Assembly (NCBI GenBank): GCA_030043595.1
Contig: JASHXJ010000008.1
Span: 1-22,044, forward strand
DNA length: 22,044 nt
Source: Trebonia sp.
Lineage (GTDB): Bacteria; Actinomycetota; Actinomycetes; Streptosporangiales; Streptosporangiaceae
Reading direction: 5' to 3'
Shown here in pieces: positions 1 to 7,567 of this stretch. The notes under the pieces are model-generated. The model saw only the letters and a program-made list of their open reading frames with translations, was not told the DNA's origin and did not search any database. Each line of letters opens with the position of its first letter. Within the stretch, counting starts at the first letter, position 1. A program made the position numbers and the translations under genes.

Positions 1-258
1 GGAGGTGAGCTGCGTCTTGACCACCATCCCGTCGGTGCACACGGTGGTGCACGAGGCCAGCGGCTTGCGCTGCCCCTCGATCTCCACCAGGCACTGCCGG
101 CAGGCGCCGATCGGCTCCAGCAGCGGGTGATCACAGAACCTCGGGATCTGGATGCCGATGATCTCGGCGGCCCGGATCACCAGGGTCCCCTTCGGCACGG
201 CGATCTCGAACCCGTCAATGGTGACGCTGACGGTCGCGGTGGTCGTCTGCACGGTCAT
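1..258 (-). CDS. nuoG: NADH-quinone oxidoreductase subunit G, N-terminal part (cut by window edge)
   Basis: These are the first 86 codons of NuoG, the large iron-sulfur subunit of the NDH-1 peripheral arm, which passes electrons from the NuoE/NuoF module towards NuoB. The visible part is the plant-type 2Fe-2S ferredoxin domain. Cys42, Cys53, Cys56 and Cys70 are spaced as in cluster N1b (C-x10-C-x2-C-x13-C). The ATG at 258 overlaps the nuoF stop as ATGA, and AGGA lies 5 bases upstream, so translation is probably coupled to nuoF. The frame is open to base 1; the 4Fe-4S and molybdopterin-oxidoreductase-like domains would lie outside the window. Identity is secure from the ferredoxin motif plus position directly after nuoF. 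Confidence 0.95.
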   Translation of the reverse strand, partial: MTVQTTTATVSVTIDGFEIAVPKGTLVIRAAEIIGIQIPRFCDHPLLEPIGACRQCLVEIEGQRKPLASCTTVCTDGMVVKTQLTS

Positions 259-1562
259 TTGCGTCCTGCCCAGGCCGTGGAGGCTGCCGGGTCGAACGGG
301 CAGCCGCCTTCCTTCTGGTGCTGCACGATCTCGTCACGGAAGTACTTGATGGCGGAGGAAATCGGCACGGGCACGGCGTCACCGAGCGCGCAGAACGCGC
401 GTCCGATGATGTTGTCGCCCACGTCGAGCACCGTTTCCAGGTCTGCCTCGGTGCCCTTGCCGTGCTCGAGCCGATCGAGTGTCCGCACCAGCCAGTACGA
501 GCCCTCCCGGCACGGCGTGCACTTGCCGCAGGACTCGTGCTGGTAGAACTCGGTCCACCGGAGGGCTGCACGCAGCACGCACGTGGTCTCGTCGAAGATC
601 TGCAGCGCCCGGGTGCCGAGCATCGACCCGGCCGCGCCGATGGACTCGAAGTCCAGCGGCACGTCCAGGTGCGCGTCGGTGAGGAGCGGGGTCGACGACC
701 CGCCCGGCGTCCAGAACTTCAGCCGGCGCCCGCCGCGGACGCCGCCCGCGAGGTCCAGCAGCTCGCGCAGCGTGATGCCGAGCGGCGCCTCGTACTGGCC
801 GGGCTTGCTGACATGCCCGGACAGCGAGAAGATGCCGTAGCCCTTCGACTTGTCTGTGCCCATCCCGGCGAACCAGTCCGCGCCACCGGTCATGATAGAC
901 GGGACGCTGGAGATGGACTCGACGTTGTTGATGACCGTGGGGCAGGCGTACAGCCCCTCGACGGCCGGGAACGGCGGACGGTTCCGCGGCAGGCCCCGGT
1001 ACCCCTCCAGCGAAGTGAGCAGCGCGGTCTCCTCCCCGCAGATGTAGGCGCCCGCGCCGGCGTGCACCACGACGTCGAGATCGAAGCCGGAGCCGAGGAT
1101 GTTCTTGCCGAGGTAACCCGCCTCGTACGCCTGGGCCACCGCGAGCTGCAGCCGCCGGACCGCCTGCAGCGCCTCGCCGCGCACGTAGATGAACGCGTGC
1201 CCGGCGCGGATCGCGTAGCAGGTGATGATGGCGCCCTCGAGCAGCGTGTGCGGGGTGGCCATCATCAGCGGAACGTCCTTGCACGTCCCCGGCTCCGACT
1301 CGTCCGCGTTGACGGTGAGGTAGTGCGGCTTGCCGTCGCCCTGCGGGATGAAGGACCACTTCACGCCGGTGGGGAACCCCGCGCCGCCGCGGCCGCGCAG
1401 CACCGAGGCCTTCACCGTGGCGATCACGTCGTCCGGGCTCATCGCCAGCGCCTTGCGCAGCCCCTGGTAGCCCCCGGTCCGTTCATAGCCGGCCAGCGTG
1501 AACGAGTCCGGCTCATCCCAGTGCGCGGTGAGCACCGGGGTCAGCGGCGCCGTCCCCGTCAC
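255..1562 (-). CDS. nuoF: NADH-quinone oxidoreductase subunit F (NADH- and FMN-binding, 51 kDa)
   Basis: NuoF is the entry point of NDH-1: it binds NADH and FMN and carries the 4Fe-4S cluster N3. The 435-residue product has the full family length. The nucleotide/FMN motif RGRGGAGFPTG is at residues 56-66. The cluster ligands are in ESCGKCTPC (Cys345, Cys348, Cys351), with Cys391 as the fourth. The SLBB-type region lies between. The GTG start at 1562 overlaps the nuoE stop as GTGA, and its own TGA overlaps the nuoG start, so nuoE-F-G are translationally coupled. No key residue is missing. Confidence 0.98.
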   Translation of the reverse strand: MTGTAPLTPVLTAHWDEPDSFTLAGYERTGGYQGLRKALAMSPDDVIATVKASVLRGRGGAGFPTGVKWSFIPQGDGKPHYLTVNADESEPGTCKDVPLMMATPHTLLEGAIITCYAIRAGHAFIYVRGEALQAVRRLQLAVAQAYEAGYLGKNILGSGFDLDVVVHAGAGAYICGEETALLTSLEGYRGLPRNRPPFPAVEGLYACPTVINNVESISSVPSIMTGGADWFAGMGTDKSKGYGIFSLSGHVSKPGQYEAPLGITLRELLDLAGGVRGGRRLKFWTPGGSSTPLLTDAHLDVPLDFESIGAAGSMLGTRALQIFDETTCVLRAALRWTEFYQHESCGKCTPCREGSYWLVRTLDRLEHGKGTEADLETVLDVGDNIIGRAFCALGDAVPVPISSAIKYFRDEIVQHQKEGGCPFDPAASTAWAGRK

Positions 1563-2242
1563 TTGGCACCTGCCGCGGGAGCTGTCCAGCCGTTCGCCTT
1601 GGCCAGCTCAAGGCCGACCAGGCTGGCCGGGCCCGCCGACGGCCCGTCGGCAGCCTGTCCGTCGCCGAACCCGGCGAGGATGCGCGAGGCTTCCTTCCAG
1701 GTGCACAGCCGCCCCGGACCCCGGGGGGGCGTGACCTTGCGGCCGGCCCGCAGGTCGTCGACCAGTTCGCGCGCGGAATCCGGCGTCATGTTGTCGAAGA
1801 ACTCCCAGTTGACCATGATCACCGGGGCGTAGTCGCAGGCCGCGTTGCACTCGACGCGCTCGAGGCCGACCTTGCCGTCCGCCGAGACGAAGGCGTGATG
1901 CTCATCGCCATGCGGATCTACCCCGAGGTGCTCGGTGAGCGCGGCGTAGATCTGGTCGCCGCCCATGATGGCGCAGAGCGTGTTCGTGCACACCCCGACC
2001 TGGTACTCGCCCGCCGGGCTGTCCTTGTACATCGTGTAGAAGCTCGCGACGCCGGCCACCTCGGTCTGCGTGCACCCGAGCAGCTCGGCGCAGAACTTCA
2101 TGCCATCCTCGGAGACGTACCCCTCTTCGGACTGCACCAAGTGCAGCAGCGGCAGCAGCGCGGACCGCGCCCGCGGGTACCGGCCGATGATGTCGGCGGC
2201 GTCCGCCCGCAACCGGGTCAGTGCCTCGTCACTGAACGGCAT
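1559..2242 (-). CDS. nuoE: NADH-quinone oxidoreductase subunit E (2Fe-2S, 24 kDa)
   Basis: NuoE holds the 2Fe-2S cluster N1a beside NuoF in the NADH-dehydrogenase module. The 227-residue protein is a thioredoxin-fold ferredoxin with ligands Cys85, Cys90, Cys132 and Cys136 (C-x4-C and C-x3-C). The chosen ATG at 2242 begins MPFSDEAL and shares one base with the nuoD stop (TAATG). The frame stays open 26 codons further upstream, but that extension lies inside nuoD and has no family resemblance. The C-terminus runs about 50 residues beyond the cysteine domain and is rich in Gly/Ala, as often seen in actinobacterial NuoE. Confidence 0.97.
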   Translation of the reverse strand: MPFSDEALTRLRADAADIIGRYPRARSALLPLLHLVQSEEGYVSEDGMKFCAELLGCTQTEVAGVASFYTMYKDSPAGEYQVGVCTNTLCAIMGGDQIYAALTEHLGVDPHGDEHHAFVSADGKVGLERVECNAACDYAPVIMVNWEFFDNMTPDSARELVDDLRAGRKVTPPRGPGRLCTWKEASRILAGFGDGQAADGPSAGPASLVGLELAKANGWTAPAAGAK

Positions 2243-3600
2243 TACCTGTCCACGCCTCCTATTACCGGGTCGATCGACGCGATCGCCGGGATCACGTCGG
2301 CGAGCATCCCGCCCTCGCACATGATCGCGACGGCCTGCATGTGGTGGAACGAGGGGTCGCGCAGGTGCGCCCGGTACGGCCGGGTGCCGCCGTCGCTGAC
2401 CACATGGCAGCCGAGCTCGCCCTTGGCCGACTCGATCGGCACGTACGCCTGCCCGGCCGGCACCCGGAACCCCTCCGTCACCAGCTTGAAGTGGTGGATC
2501 AGCGCCTCCATGGACTGCCCCATGATGTGCGCGATGTGCTCGGGCGACGGGCCCATGCCGTCCGGCCCGAGCGAGAGCCTGGCCGGCCAGCCGATCTTCG
2601 CGTCAGCGATCATCACCGGGTCGTTCGCCGCGGTGCGCTCCGAGAGCCGGTCCACGCACTGCCCGACGATCCGCAGCGACTGCTCGATCTCGTTGATACG
2701 GACCCAGTACCGCCCGTAGGCGTCGCAGGTGTCCGTGGTCGGCACGTCGAACTCGTAGGTCTCGTAGCCCAGGTACGGCTGGGACTTGCGCAGGTCCCAG
2801 GGCAGCCCGGTCGCGCGCAGCATGGGGCCGGTCACGCTGAGCGCCATGCACCCTTCCAGGTCCAGGTAAGCGATGCCCTTGGTGCGCGCGATGAACACGG
2901 GGTTCGCGTCGATCAGCGTTCGCAGGTCGTGCACCCACCTCGGCGCCTGGCGGAGGAAGTCCCTGATCTTTTCCAGGCCGCCCGGCGGCAGGTCCTGCGC
3001 CACGCCGCCAGGCCGGATGAACGCGTGGTTCATCCGCAGTCCCGTGATCAGCTCGAACAGGTCGAGGACGTTCTCCCGCAGCCGCACGCCCTGCAGGAAG
3101 ATCGTGGTCGCCCCGAGTTCCAGCCCGAACGGGCCGATCCCGCCCAGGTGCGACGAGATCCGGTTCAGCTCCAGCATCAGCACCCGGATGATCTGGGCCC
3201 GCTCCGGGATCCTGTCCTCGATGCCGAGCAGCCGCTCCACGGACAGGCAGAACACCGCCTCGTTGAACAGCGGCATCAGGTAGTCGGCCCGGGTGATGAA
3301 CGTGGTGCCCTGCGTCCAGGTGCGGTACTCCATGTTCTTCTCTATGCCGGTGTGCAGGTAGCCGATGGACGCCCTGGCCTCGGCCACGGTCTCGCCTTCC
3401 AGGGTCAGGATCAGCCGCAGCACGCCGTGCGTCGATGGATGCTGGGGACCCATGTTGACGACGATCTGCTCGTTCTCCGCCCGGTCGGTGTCGCCGGCGG
3501 CGACCACCTGGTCCCAGTCCTGGCCGGCCACGTTGTAGACCCTGCCCTCGGCGGCTTCCTCATCGGCGTCGGTAGCACCCGGGGTCACGCGAGTGGTCAT
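2242..3600 (-). CDS. nuoD: NADH-quinone oxidoreductase subunit D (49 kDa, quinone site)
   Basis: NuoD, together with NuoB, forms the quinone-binding pocket at the junction of the peripheral and membrane arms; in this organism the quinone is presumably menaquinone. The 452-residue product shows the 49-kDa landmarks: QHPSTHG at 53-59, the YLHTGIEKNME block, a LELNRISSHL helix, and the C-terminal DPVIGGVDR typical of the family (IDPVxGGVDR). The first 45 residues are a variable acidic N-terminal extension. The ATG at 3600 overlaps the nuoC stop as ATGA, and the end overlaps the nuoE start by one base. Confidence 0.98.
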   Translation of the reverse strand: MTTRVTPGATDADEEAAEGRVYNVAGQDWDQVVAAGDTDRAENEQIVVNMGPQHPSTHGVLRLILTLEGETVAEARASIGYLHTGIEKNMEYRTWTQGTTFITRADYLMPLFNEAVFCLSVERLLGIEDRIPERAQIIRVLMLELNRISSHLGGIGPFGLELGATTIFLQGVRLRENVLDLFELITGLRMNHAFIRPGGVAQDLPPGGLEKIRDFLRQAPRWVHDLRTLIDANPVFIARTKGIAYLDLEGCMALSVTGPMLRATGLPWDLRKSQPYLGYETYEFDVPTTDTCDAYGRYWVRINEIEQSLRIVGQCVDRLSERTAANDPVMIADAKIGWPARLSLGPDGMGPSPEHIAHIMGQSMEALIHHFKLVTEGFRVPAGQAYVPIESAKGELGCHVVSDGGTRPYRAHLRDPSFHHMQAVAIMCEGGMLADVIPAIASIDPVIGGVDR

Positions 3601-4331
3601 TCGTAGGACCTCCTCTCGTCCGGCGGCGGCACCTTGGTACCGCGGTACTCCACCGGGATCCCGCCGAGCGGGTAGTCCTTGCGCTGCGGGTGGCCCAGCC
3701 AGTCGTCAGGCATCTCGATCCTGGTCAGCGCCGGGTGCCCGTCGAAGACGATCCCGAAGAAGTCCCAGGTCTCACGCTCGTGCCAGTTGTTCGCCGGGTA
3801 GACGCCGGTCAGCGAGGGGATGTGCGGGTCGGCGTCGGGCGCGCTCACCTCGAGCCGGATCCGGCGGTTGTGCGTGATCGACAGCAAGTGGTAAACGGCG
3901 TGCAGCTCGCGGTCCGCGTCGTCGGGGTAGTGCACGCCGGACACGCCGGTGCAGATCTCGAACCGCAGCGCTGGGTCGTGCAGCAGCTTGTCCGCCACCT
4001 GGACGAGCTTCTCGCGCCGGACGTGGAAGGTGATCTCGCCGCGGTCCACGACCACCCGCTCGATCGCGTCGGAAAAACCGATCCCGGCCGCCTGCAGCGC
4101 GCTGCCGAGGGCCCGCGCGACCGCGTCGAAGTAACCGCCGTACGGCGGCTCTGACGACAGCGGCGGCGGCTTGCGGACCTGGAGCAGCCCGTAGCCAGAG
4201 GTGTCTCCCGTGGTCTGCGTCCCGAACATGCCGGTACGCACCACCGACGCGGACAGCCGCTCCTCACCGAGCCGGGCGGGCAGCCCGCCGTTATCCTCGG
4301 CCGGCGGGTCGCCGCCGGGGGTCTGCGTCAC
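3597..4331 (-). CDS. nuoC: NADH-quinone oxidoreductase subunit C (30 kDa)
   Basis: NuoC packs against NuoD in the peripheral arm and has no cofactor of its own. The C-terminal signature is intact: ERETWDFFGI, then the HPALTRI and GHPQRKDYPLGG blocks. I chose the GTG at 4331 because GGGAGG lies just upstream (4 bases from the GTG) and the protein then starts TQTPGGD, giving 244 residues. An upstream GTG at 4388 is also in frame (263 residues), would overlap the nuoB end, and cannot be excluded. The roughly 60-residue N-terminal region before the conserved fold is low complexity, and the MFGTQTTGDTSGYG stretch resembles actinobacterial NuoC. Confidence 0.95.
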   Translation of the reverse strand: MTQTPGGDPPAEDNGGLPARLGEERLSASVVRTGMFGTQTTGDTSGYGLLQVRKPPPLSSEPPYGGYFDAVARALGSALQAAGIGFSDAIERVVVDRGEITFHVRREKLVQVADKLLHDPALRFEICTGVSGVHYPDDADRELHAVYHLLSITHNRRIRLEVSAPDADPHIPSLTGVYPANNWHERETWDFFGIVFDGHPALTRIEMPDDWLGHPQRKDYPLGGIPVEYRGTKVPPPDERRSYE

Positions 4332-4377
4332 GATTCCTCCCGCCCGCCTGCACAGCAGGGCTCGCTCGCTGAACTCA

Positions 4378-4947
4378 CTAGAGTTCACCCCCCATGTCCC
4401 CGATCCCGGCCGTGACGTGCAACGGGAGCATGTCCAGACGGGCCTGCTCCAGTTCGGTGATCTGCTGGTCGCGGTCCGGGCCCAGCTTCATGTTCATGAT
4501 CTTGTCGTGCAGCTTGAGGATCGCGTCCATCAGCATCTCCGGCCGCGGCGGGCAGCCCGGGAGGTAGATGTCCACCGGGACGATGTGGTCGACGCCCTGC
4601 ACGATCGCGTAGTTGTTGAACATGCCGCCGCTCGAGGCGCAGACGCCCATCGAGATCACCCACTTGGGCTCGGGCATCTGGTCGTAGATCTGCCGCAGCA
4701 CCGGCGCCATCTTCTGGCTGACCCGCCCGGCGACGATCATCAGGTCGGCCTCACGCGGCGTCGACCCCGTCTTCTCCATGCCGAACCGGGCCAGGTCGTG
4801 CCGCGGGCCGCCGGTCATCATCAGCTCGATCGCGCAGCACGCCAGGCCGAACGTGGCCGGCCATACCGAACGGGCCCGCGCCCATCCGGCCACCTTCTCC
4901 ACCGTAGTCAGCAGGACGCCGCTCGGCAGCTTCTCCTCAATGCCCAT
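4378..4947 (-). CDS. nuoB: NADH-quinone oxidoreductase subunit B (4Fe-4S cluster N2)
   Basis: NuoB carries N2, the last iron-sulfur cluster, which donates electrons to the quinone. The 189-residue product has the tandem cysteines Cys37-Cys38 (FGLACCAIE), Cys103 (SMGVCASSGG) and Cys132 (YLPGCPPRPE). The spacing (65 and 29 residues) matches the family. The ATG at 4947 lies three bases beyond the end of nuoA, so the two are almost certainly co-translated. The C-terminus after residue about 150 is variable and amphipathic, as in other actinobacterial NuoB. Confidence 0.98.
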   Translation of the reverse strand: MGIEEKLPSGVLLTTVEKVAGWARARSVWPATFGLACCAIELMMTGGPRHDLARFGMEKTGSTPREADLMIVAGRVSQKMAPVLRQIYDQMPEPKWVISMGVCASSGGMFNNYAIVQGVDHIVPVDIYLPGCPPRPEMLMDAILKLHDKIMNMKLGPDRDQQITELEQARLDMLPLHVTAGIGDMGGEL

Positions 4948-4950
4948 TCG

Positions 4951-5313
4951 CTAGTCCCAGTCCAGGCCGCCGCGGCGCCACACGTAGGCGTACGCGATAA
5001 GCACGGTGATGACGAACGTGACCATCTCGACGAGCCCGAACGGCCCCAGCTTGCCGAAGGTCACCGCCCAGGGGTAAAGGAAGACGATCTCGATGTCGAA
5101 GACGATGAACAGCATCGCGGTCAGGTAGTACTTGACCGGGATCTTGCCACCTCCCAGCGGGAGCGGGGTCGGCTCGATGCCGCACTCGTAGTTCTCGAGC
5201 TTCGCCTTGTTCCATCGCTTGGGTCCCACGAGGAAGGTTCCCATGGCGACCGAGAACACCGCGAAGCCGAAGGCGAGAACGGCGAGCACGAGGATGGGTA
5301 TGTACAGCTTCAC
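4951..5313 (-). CDS. nuoA: NADH-quinone oxidoreductase subunit A (membrane)
   Basis: NuoA is a small membrane subunit at the interface between the quinone pocket and the proton-pumping arm. The 120-residue product shows three hydrophobic helices (about 3-28, 62-84 and 93-112), the conserved YECG loop (Cys44) and the FDIE acidic motif (Asp73, Glu75) in the second helix. The start is GTG at 5313, with a purine-rich AGAGGGGG stretch roughly 10 bases upstream. Only 45 bases separate it from the flavoprotein gene upstream, with no evident terminator, so nuo transcription may come mainly from the Rex-type promoter region near 6750. Confidence 0.97.
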   Translation of the reverse strand: MKLYIPILVLAVLAFGFAVFSVAMGTFLVGPKRWNKAKLENYECGIEPTPLPLGGGKIPVKYYLTAMLFIVFDIEIVFLYPWAVTFGKLGPFGLVEMVTFVITVLIAYAYVWRRGGLDWD

Positions 5314-5358
5314 TGCTATTCCGCCCCCTCTCTGTGGTTCTTCATCCTAGGCATCGGC

Positions 5359-6717
5359 TCACCTGGGGTTCGGAGCGAGTCGGGTCATGCCGTTGATCAG
5401 GCGGTCCGCGGCGTCGCCGCCGCGCGGATCGGTGAGGTTAGCCAGGAGCTTAAGCGCGAACCCCATCAGCGCCGGGCGTGACATGCCGTGCCTCGTGGCG
5501 AAGCGCATCAGCTGGGGGCGCCCGATGAGCTGCACGAATATCCGGCCCAGCGCATAGTAGCCGCCGTAGGCGTCCTGCAGCGCCCGGGGGTAGCCGCGCA
5601 GCACCCGGTCGGCCGCCTCGCGGCTCGGCCGGGCAAGCGCCTGGGCGATCGTGCGTGCCAGCACCTCTCCGGACTCCATCGCGTAAGCGATGCCCTCGCC
5701 ATTGAACGGGTTCACCATGCCGGCCGCGTCGCCGGCCAGCAGCAGGCCCCGGTGATAGTGCGGTGTCCGGTTGAAGCCCATCGGCAGCGCGGCACCGCGC
5801 ACCGGCTCGGTGCGGTTCTCCTCGGTGAAGCCCCACTCCTCCGGCATCGACGTGAGCCACCGCCGCAGCAGCGCGCGGTAGTCCGTGTTGCCGAAGGCCG
5901 CGGACGTGTTCAGCAGGCCGAGCCCGACGTTGGAGGTGCCGTCGCCCATCCCGAAGATCCAGCCGTAGCCGGGCAGCAGCCGCGGGCCGTCCCAGAGGTC
6001 CAGCCACGACTCGAGGTAGTCGTCGTCGTGCCGCGGCGACGTGTAGTAGGTGCGGACCGCCACGCCGAGCGGACGGTCGTCCCGCTTGAGCAGGCCCATC
6101 GCCACCGAAAGGCGCGACGAGTTGCCGTCGGCCGCCACGATGACACGGGACCGGAACGTGAGCTGAGAATCCAGGTCCCGTTCTGAATCATGGTCCGCGG
6201 CACCGGCAGCTTCCGCCCCAGCCCGCGCGGTCACTCCGGTGATCCGGCCCTCAGCGTCGAGGACCGGGCCAGTCACGGTGACCCCCTCGATCAGCTTGGC
6301 GCCCGCGGCCTGCGCGCGGCGGGCAAGCGTCTCGTCGAGCGCGGCGCGGGCGCGCACCAGGCCGTAGCCGGGGTAGCTGTCGAGGTCGGGCCACGGCATT
6401 TCCAGGCGCATCCCGGATCCGATCACCCGCAGCCCCTTGTTGCGCAGCCACCCGGAGCCGGGGCCGACGTCCACCCCCATCGCGACCAGCGCCTTGACCG
6501 CGCGCGGGGTCAGCCCGTCGCCGCACACCTTTTCCCTGGGAAACCGGGCTTTCTCGACCAGCAGCACGGCGAGCCCGGCCTGCGCGAGGTAGTAGGCGGT
6601 GGTCGCGCCCGCGGGGCCGGCGCCGACGACGATGACGTCCGCGTCGTCATCCCGCGGGATGCCGACCGGCCCGCCCGGCCGATCCGGGCAGGCAGCGACG
6701 GAAACGCGCTCGGTCAC
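5359..6717 (-). CDS. Geranylgeranyl reductase family flavoprotein, probable menaquinone reductase (MenJ-like)
   Basis: This is an FAD-dependent reductase of the geranylgeranyl-reductase family, which saturates isoprenoid double bonds. The N-terminal dinucleotide fold GAGPAG is at residues 32-37. The family motif KVCGDGLTPRA is at 64-73 (Cys65, Gly66, Asp67). The second FAD motif LAGDAAGMVNPFNGEGI is at 327-343. Length is 452 residues from the GTG at 6717. A longer GTG start at 6753 would lie inside the Rex-type operator, so I prefer the shorter form. Lying between menG and nuoA favours a MenJ-like role, reduction of one isoprene unit in the menaquinone side chain, over archaeal-type lipid reduction. 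Substrate is inferred, not seen. Confidence 0.88.
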   Translation of the reverse strand: MTERVSVAACPDRPGGPVGIPRDDDADVIVVGAGPAGATTAYYLAQAGLAVLLVEKARFPREKVCGDGLTPRAVKALVAMGVDVGPGSGWLRNKGLRVIGSGMRLEMPWPDLDSYPGYGLVRARAALDETLARRAQAAGAKLIEGVTVTGPVLDAEGRITGVTARAGAEAAGAADHDSERDLDSQLTFRSRVIVAADGNSSRLSVAMGLLKRDDRPLGVAVRTYYTSPRHDDDYLESWLDLWDGPRLLPGYGWIFGMGDGTSNVGLGLLNTSAAFGNTDYRALLRRWLTSMPEEWGFTEENRTEPVRGAALPMGFNRTPHYHRGLLLAGDAAGMVNPFNGEGIAYAMESGEVLARTIAQALARPSREAADRVLRGYPRALQDAYGGYYALGRIFVQLIGRPQLMRFATRHGMSRPALMGFALKLLANLTDPRGGDAADRLINGMTRLAPNPR

Positions 6718-6737
6718 GTGTCTTCGATCCTGGGTTC

Positions 6738-6755
6738 TTGTGAAGCGCTTCACAA
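6738..6755. promoter_or_regulatory. Rex-type redox operator (perfect 18-bp palindrome)
   Basis: TTGTGAAGCGCTTCACAA is a perfect palindrome and fits the published Rex consensus TTGTGAA-N4-TTCACAA at every defined position. Rex is the NADH/NAD+-sensing repressor of actinobacteria and firmicutes; in Streptomyces coelicolor it controls nuo and cyd genes. Here the site lies about 20 bases before the GTG of the MenJ-like gene and 1.4 kb upstream of nuoA. It is the only such site I found. No rex gene lies in this window. Confidence 0.85.
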
Positions 6756-6768
6756 AATCTTTGCCATT

Positions 6769-6774
6769 AGTTTA
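6769..6774 (-). promoter_or_regulatory. Candidate -10 element for the MenJ-like/nuo transcription unit
   Basis: On the minus strand TAAACT fits the loose TANNNT form of a -10 box and would start transcription near 6762, putting the Rex-type palindrome immediately downstream of the start site, where a repressor would block. The matching -35 region (GAAAGT, 17 bases further upstream) is weak, so this is tentative. Confidence 0.3.
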
Positions 6775-6824
6775 TTCCCGGCCTGTCCGGGACTTTCTGC
6801 CGCCCCCGCGTTTGCGGGCGGGCC

Positions 6825-7550
6825 TTACAGGTTGCGTGCGACGTGGACCGCGACCACGCCGAGGGTCAAGTCGCGCCACCGGACCGCCGACCAGCCCGCC
6901 GCCAGGATCACGTCGGCTAGCTCCCGCTGCGCCGGCCATTCGTTGATGGAATCGGCCAGGTAGACATACGCCTCGGGGTTTTGCGCGGCGTGCCGGGCAA
7001 TCGCGGGCAGGACGCCGGTCAGGTAACGCCGGTAAAGCATATCGAGAGGCGCGACAGTTATCTTGCTGAACTCGCACACCACTAGCCGGCCGCCGGACCT
7101 GGTCACCCGGCGCATCTCGGCGAGCGCGTCGCGTGCCCCGTGCACGTTGCGCAGCCCGAACGAGATCGTCACGGCGTCGAACGCCCCGTCACGGAACGGC
7201 AGCCGCAGCGCGTCCCCGGCCACGAAGCTCACCCGGCCGCGGGCCTTGTTCTGCAGCGGGTCGCTGATCGCCTGCCTGGCCCGGCCAGCGCGCAGCATGC
7301 CGAGGGAGAAGTCGCAGGCCACACAGTCCGCACCGGACGCGGCGAAGGTCACCGACGAGGTCCCTGTGCCGGCCGCCAGGTCGAGCACCCGGTCGCCAGG
7401 GCGCGCCTGCAGGATGCGCTGCACGCGCCTGCGCCAGAGCCGGACCTGGCCTGCCGACAGGATGTCGTTCATCATGTCGTACCGGTCCGCTACGGCGTCG
7501 AACATGGCCGCCACCTCGGCCGGCTGCTTGTCGAGATCAGCGCGCGTCAT
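6825..7550 (-). CDS. menG: Demethylmenaquinone methyltransferase (MenG/UbiE family)
   Basis: MenG transfers a methyl group from S-adenosylmethionine to demethylmenaquinone, the last step of the menaquinone ring pathway. The 241-residue protein has the N-terminal family motif around YDMMNDILSAGQVRLWR (24-40). The SAM-binding glycine loop LDLAAGTGTSS is at 56-66. Later come the GDALRLPF and TISFGLRNVHG blocks, which are characteristic of UbiE/MenG. The ATG at 7550 is preceded by GGGAGG nine bases upstream. An in-frame extension to 7736 lies inside the peptidase gene and is rejected. The spacing to the peptidase stop is 17 bases, so it is probably in the same transcript. It feeds the same menaquinone pool used by the NDH-1 encoded downstream. 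Confidence 0.95.
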   Translation of the reverse strand: MTRADLDKQPAEVAAMFDAVADRYDMMNDILSAGQVRLWRRRVQRILQARPGDRVLDLAAGTGTSSVTFAASGADCVACDFSLGMLRAGRARQAISDPLQNKARGRVSFVAGDALRLPFRDGAFDAVTISFGLRNVHGARDALAEMRRVTRSGGRLVVCEFSKITVAPLDMLYRRYLTGVLPAIARHAAQNPEAYVYLADSINEWPAQRELADVILAAGWSAVRWRDLTLGVVAVHVARNL

Positions 7551-7567
7551 GCAGGACAGCCTCCCAC

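Noticed and set aside
318..1832. Long plus-strand open frame antisense to nuoF/nuoE (and similar long plus-strand frames over nuoD, cysN, glmU).
   Set aside because: Long antisense frames are typical of very GC-rich genes; products are Arg/His/Gly-rich low complexity without family motifs.
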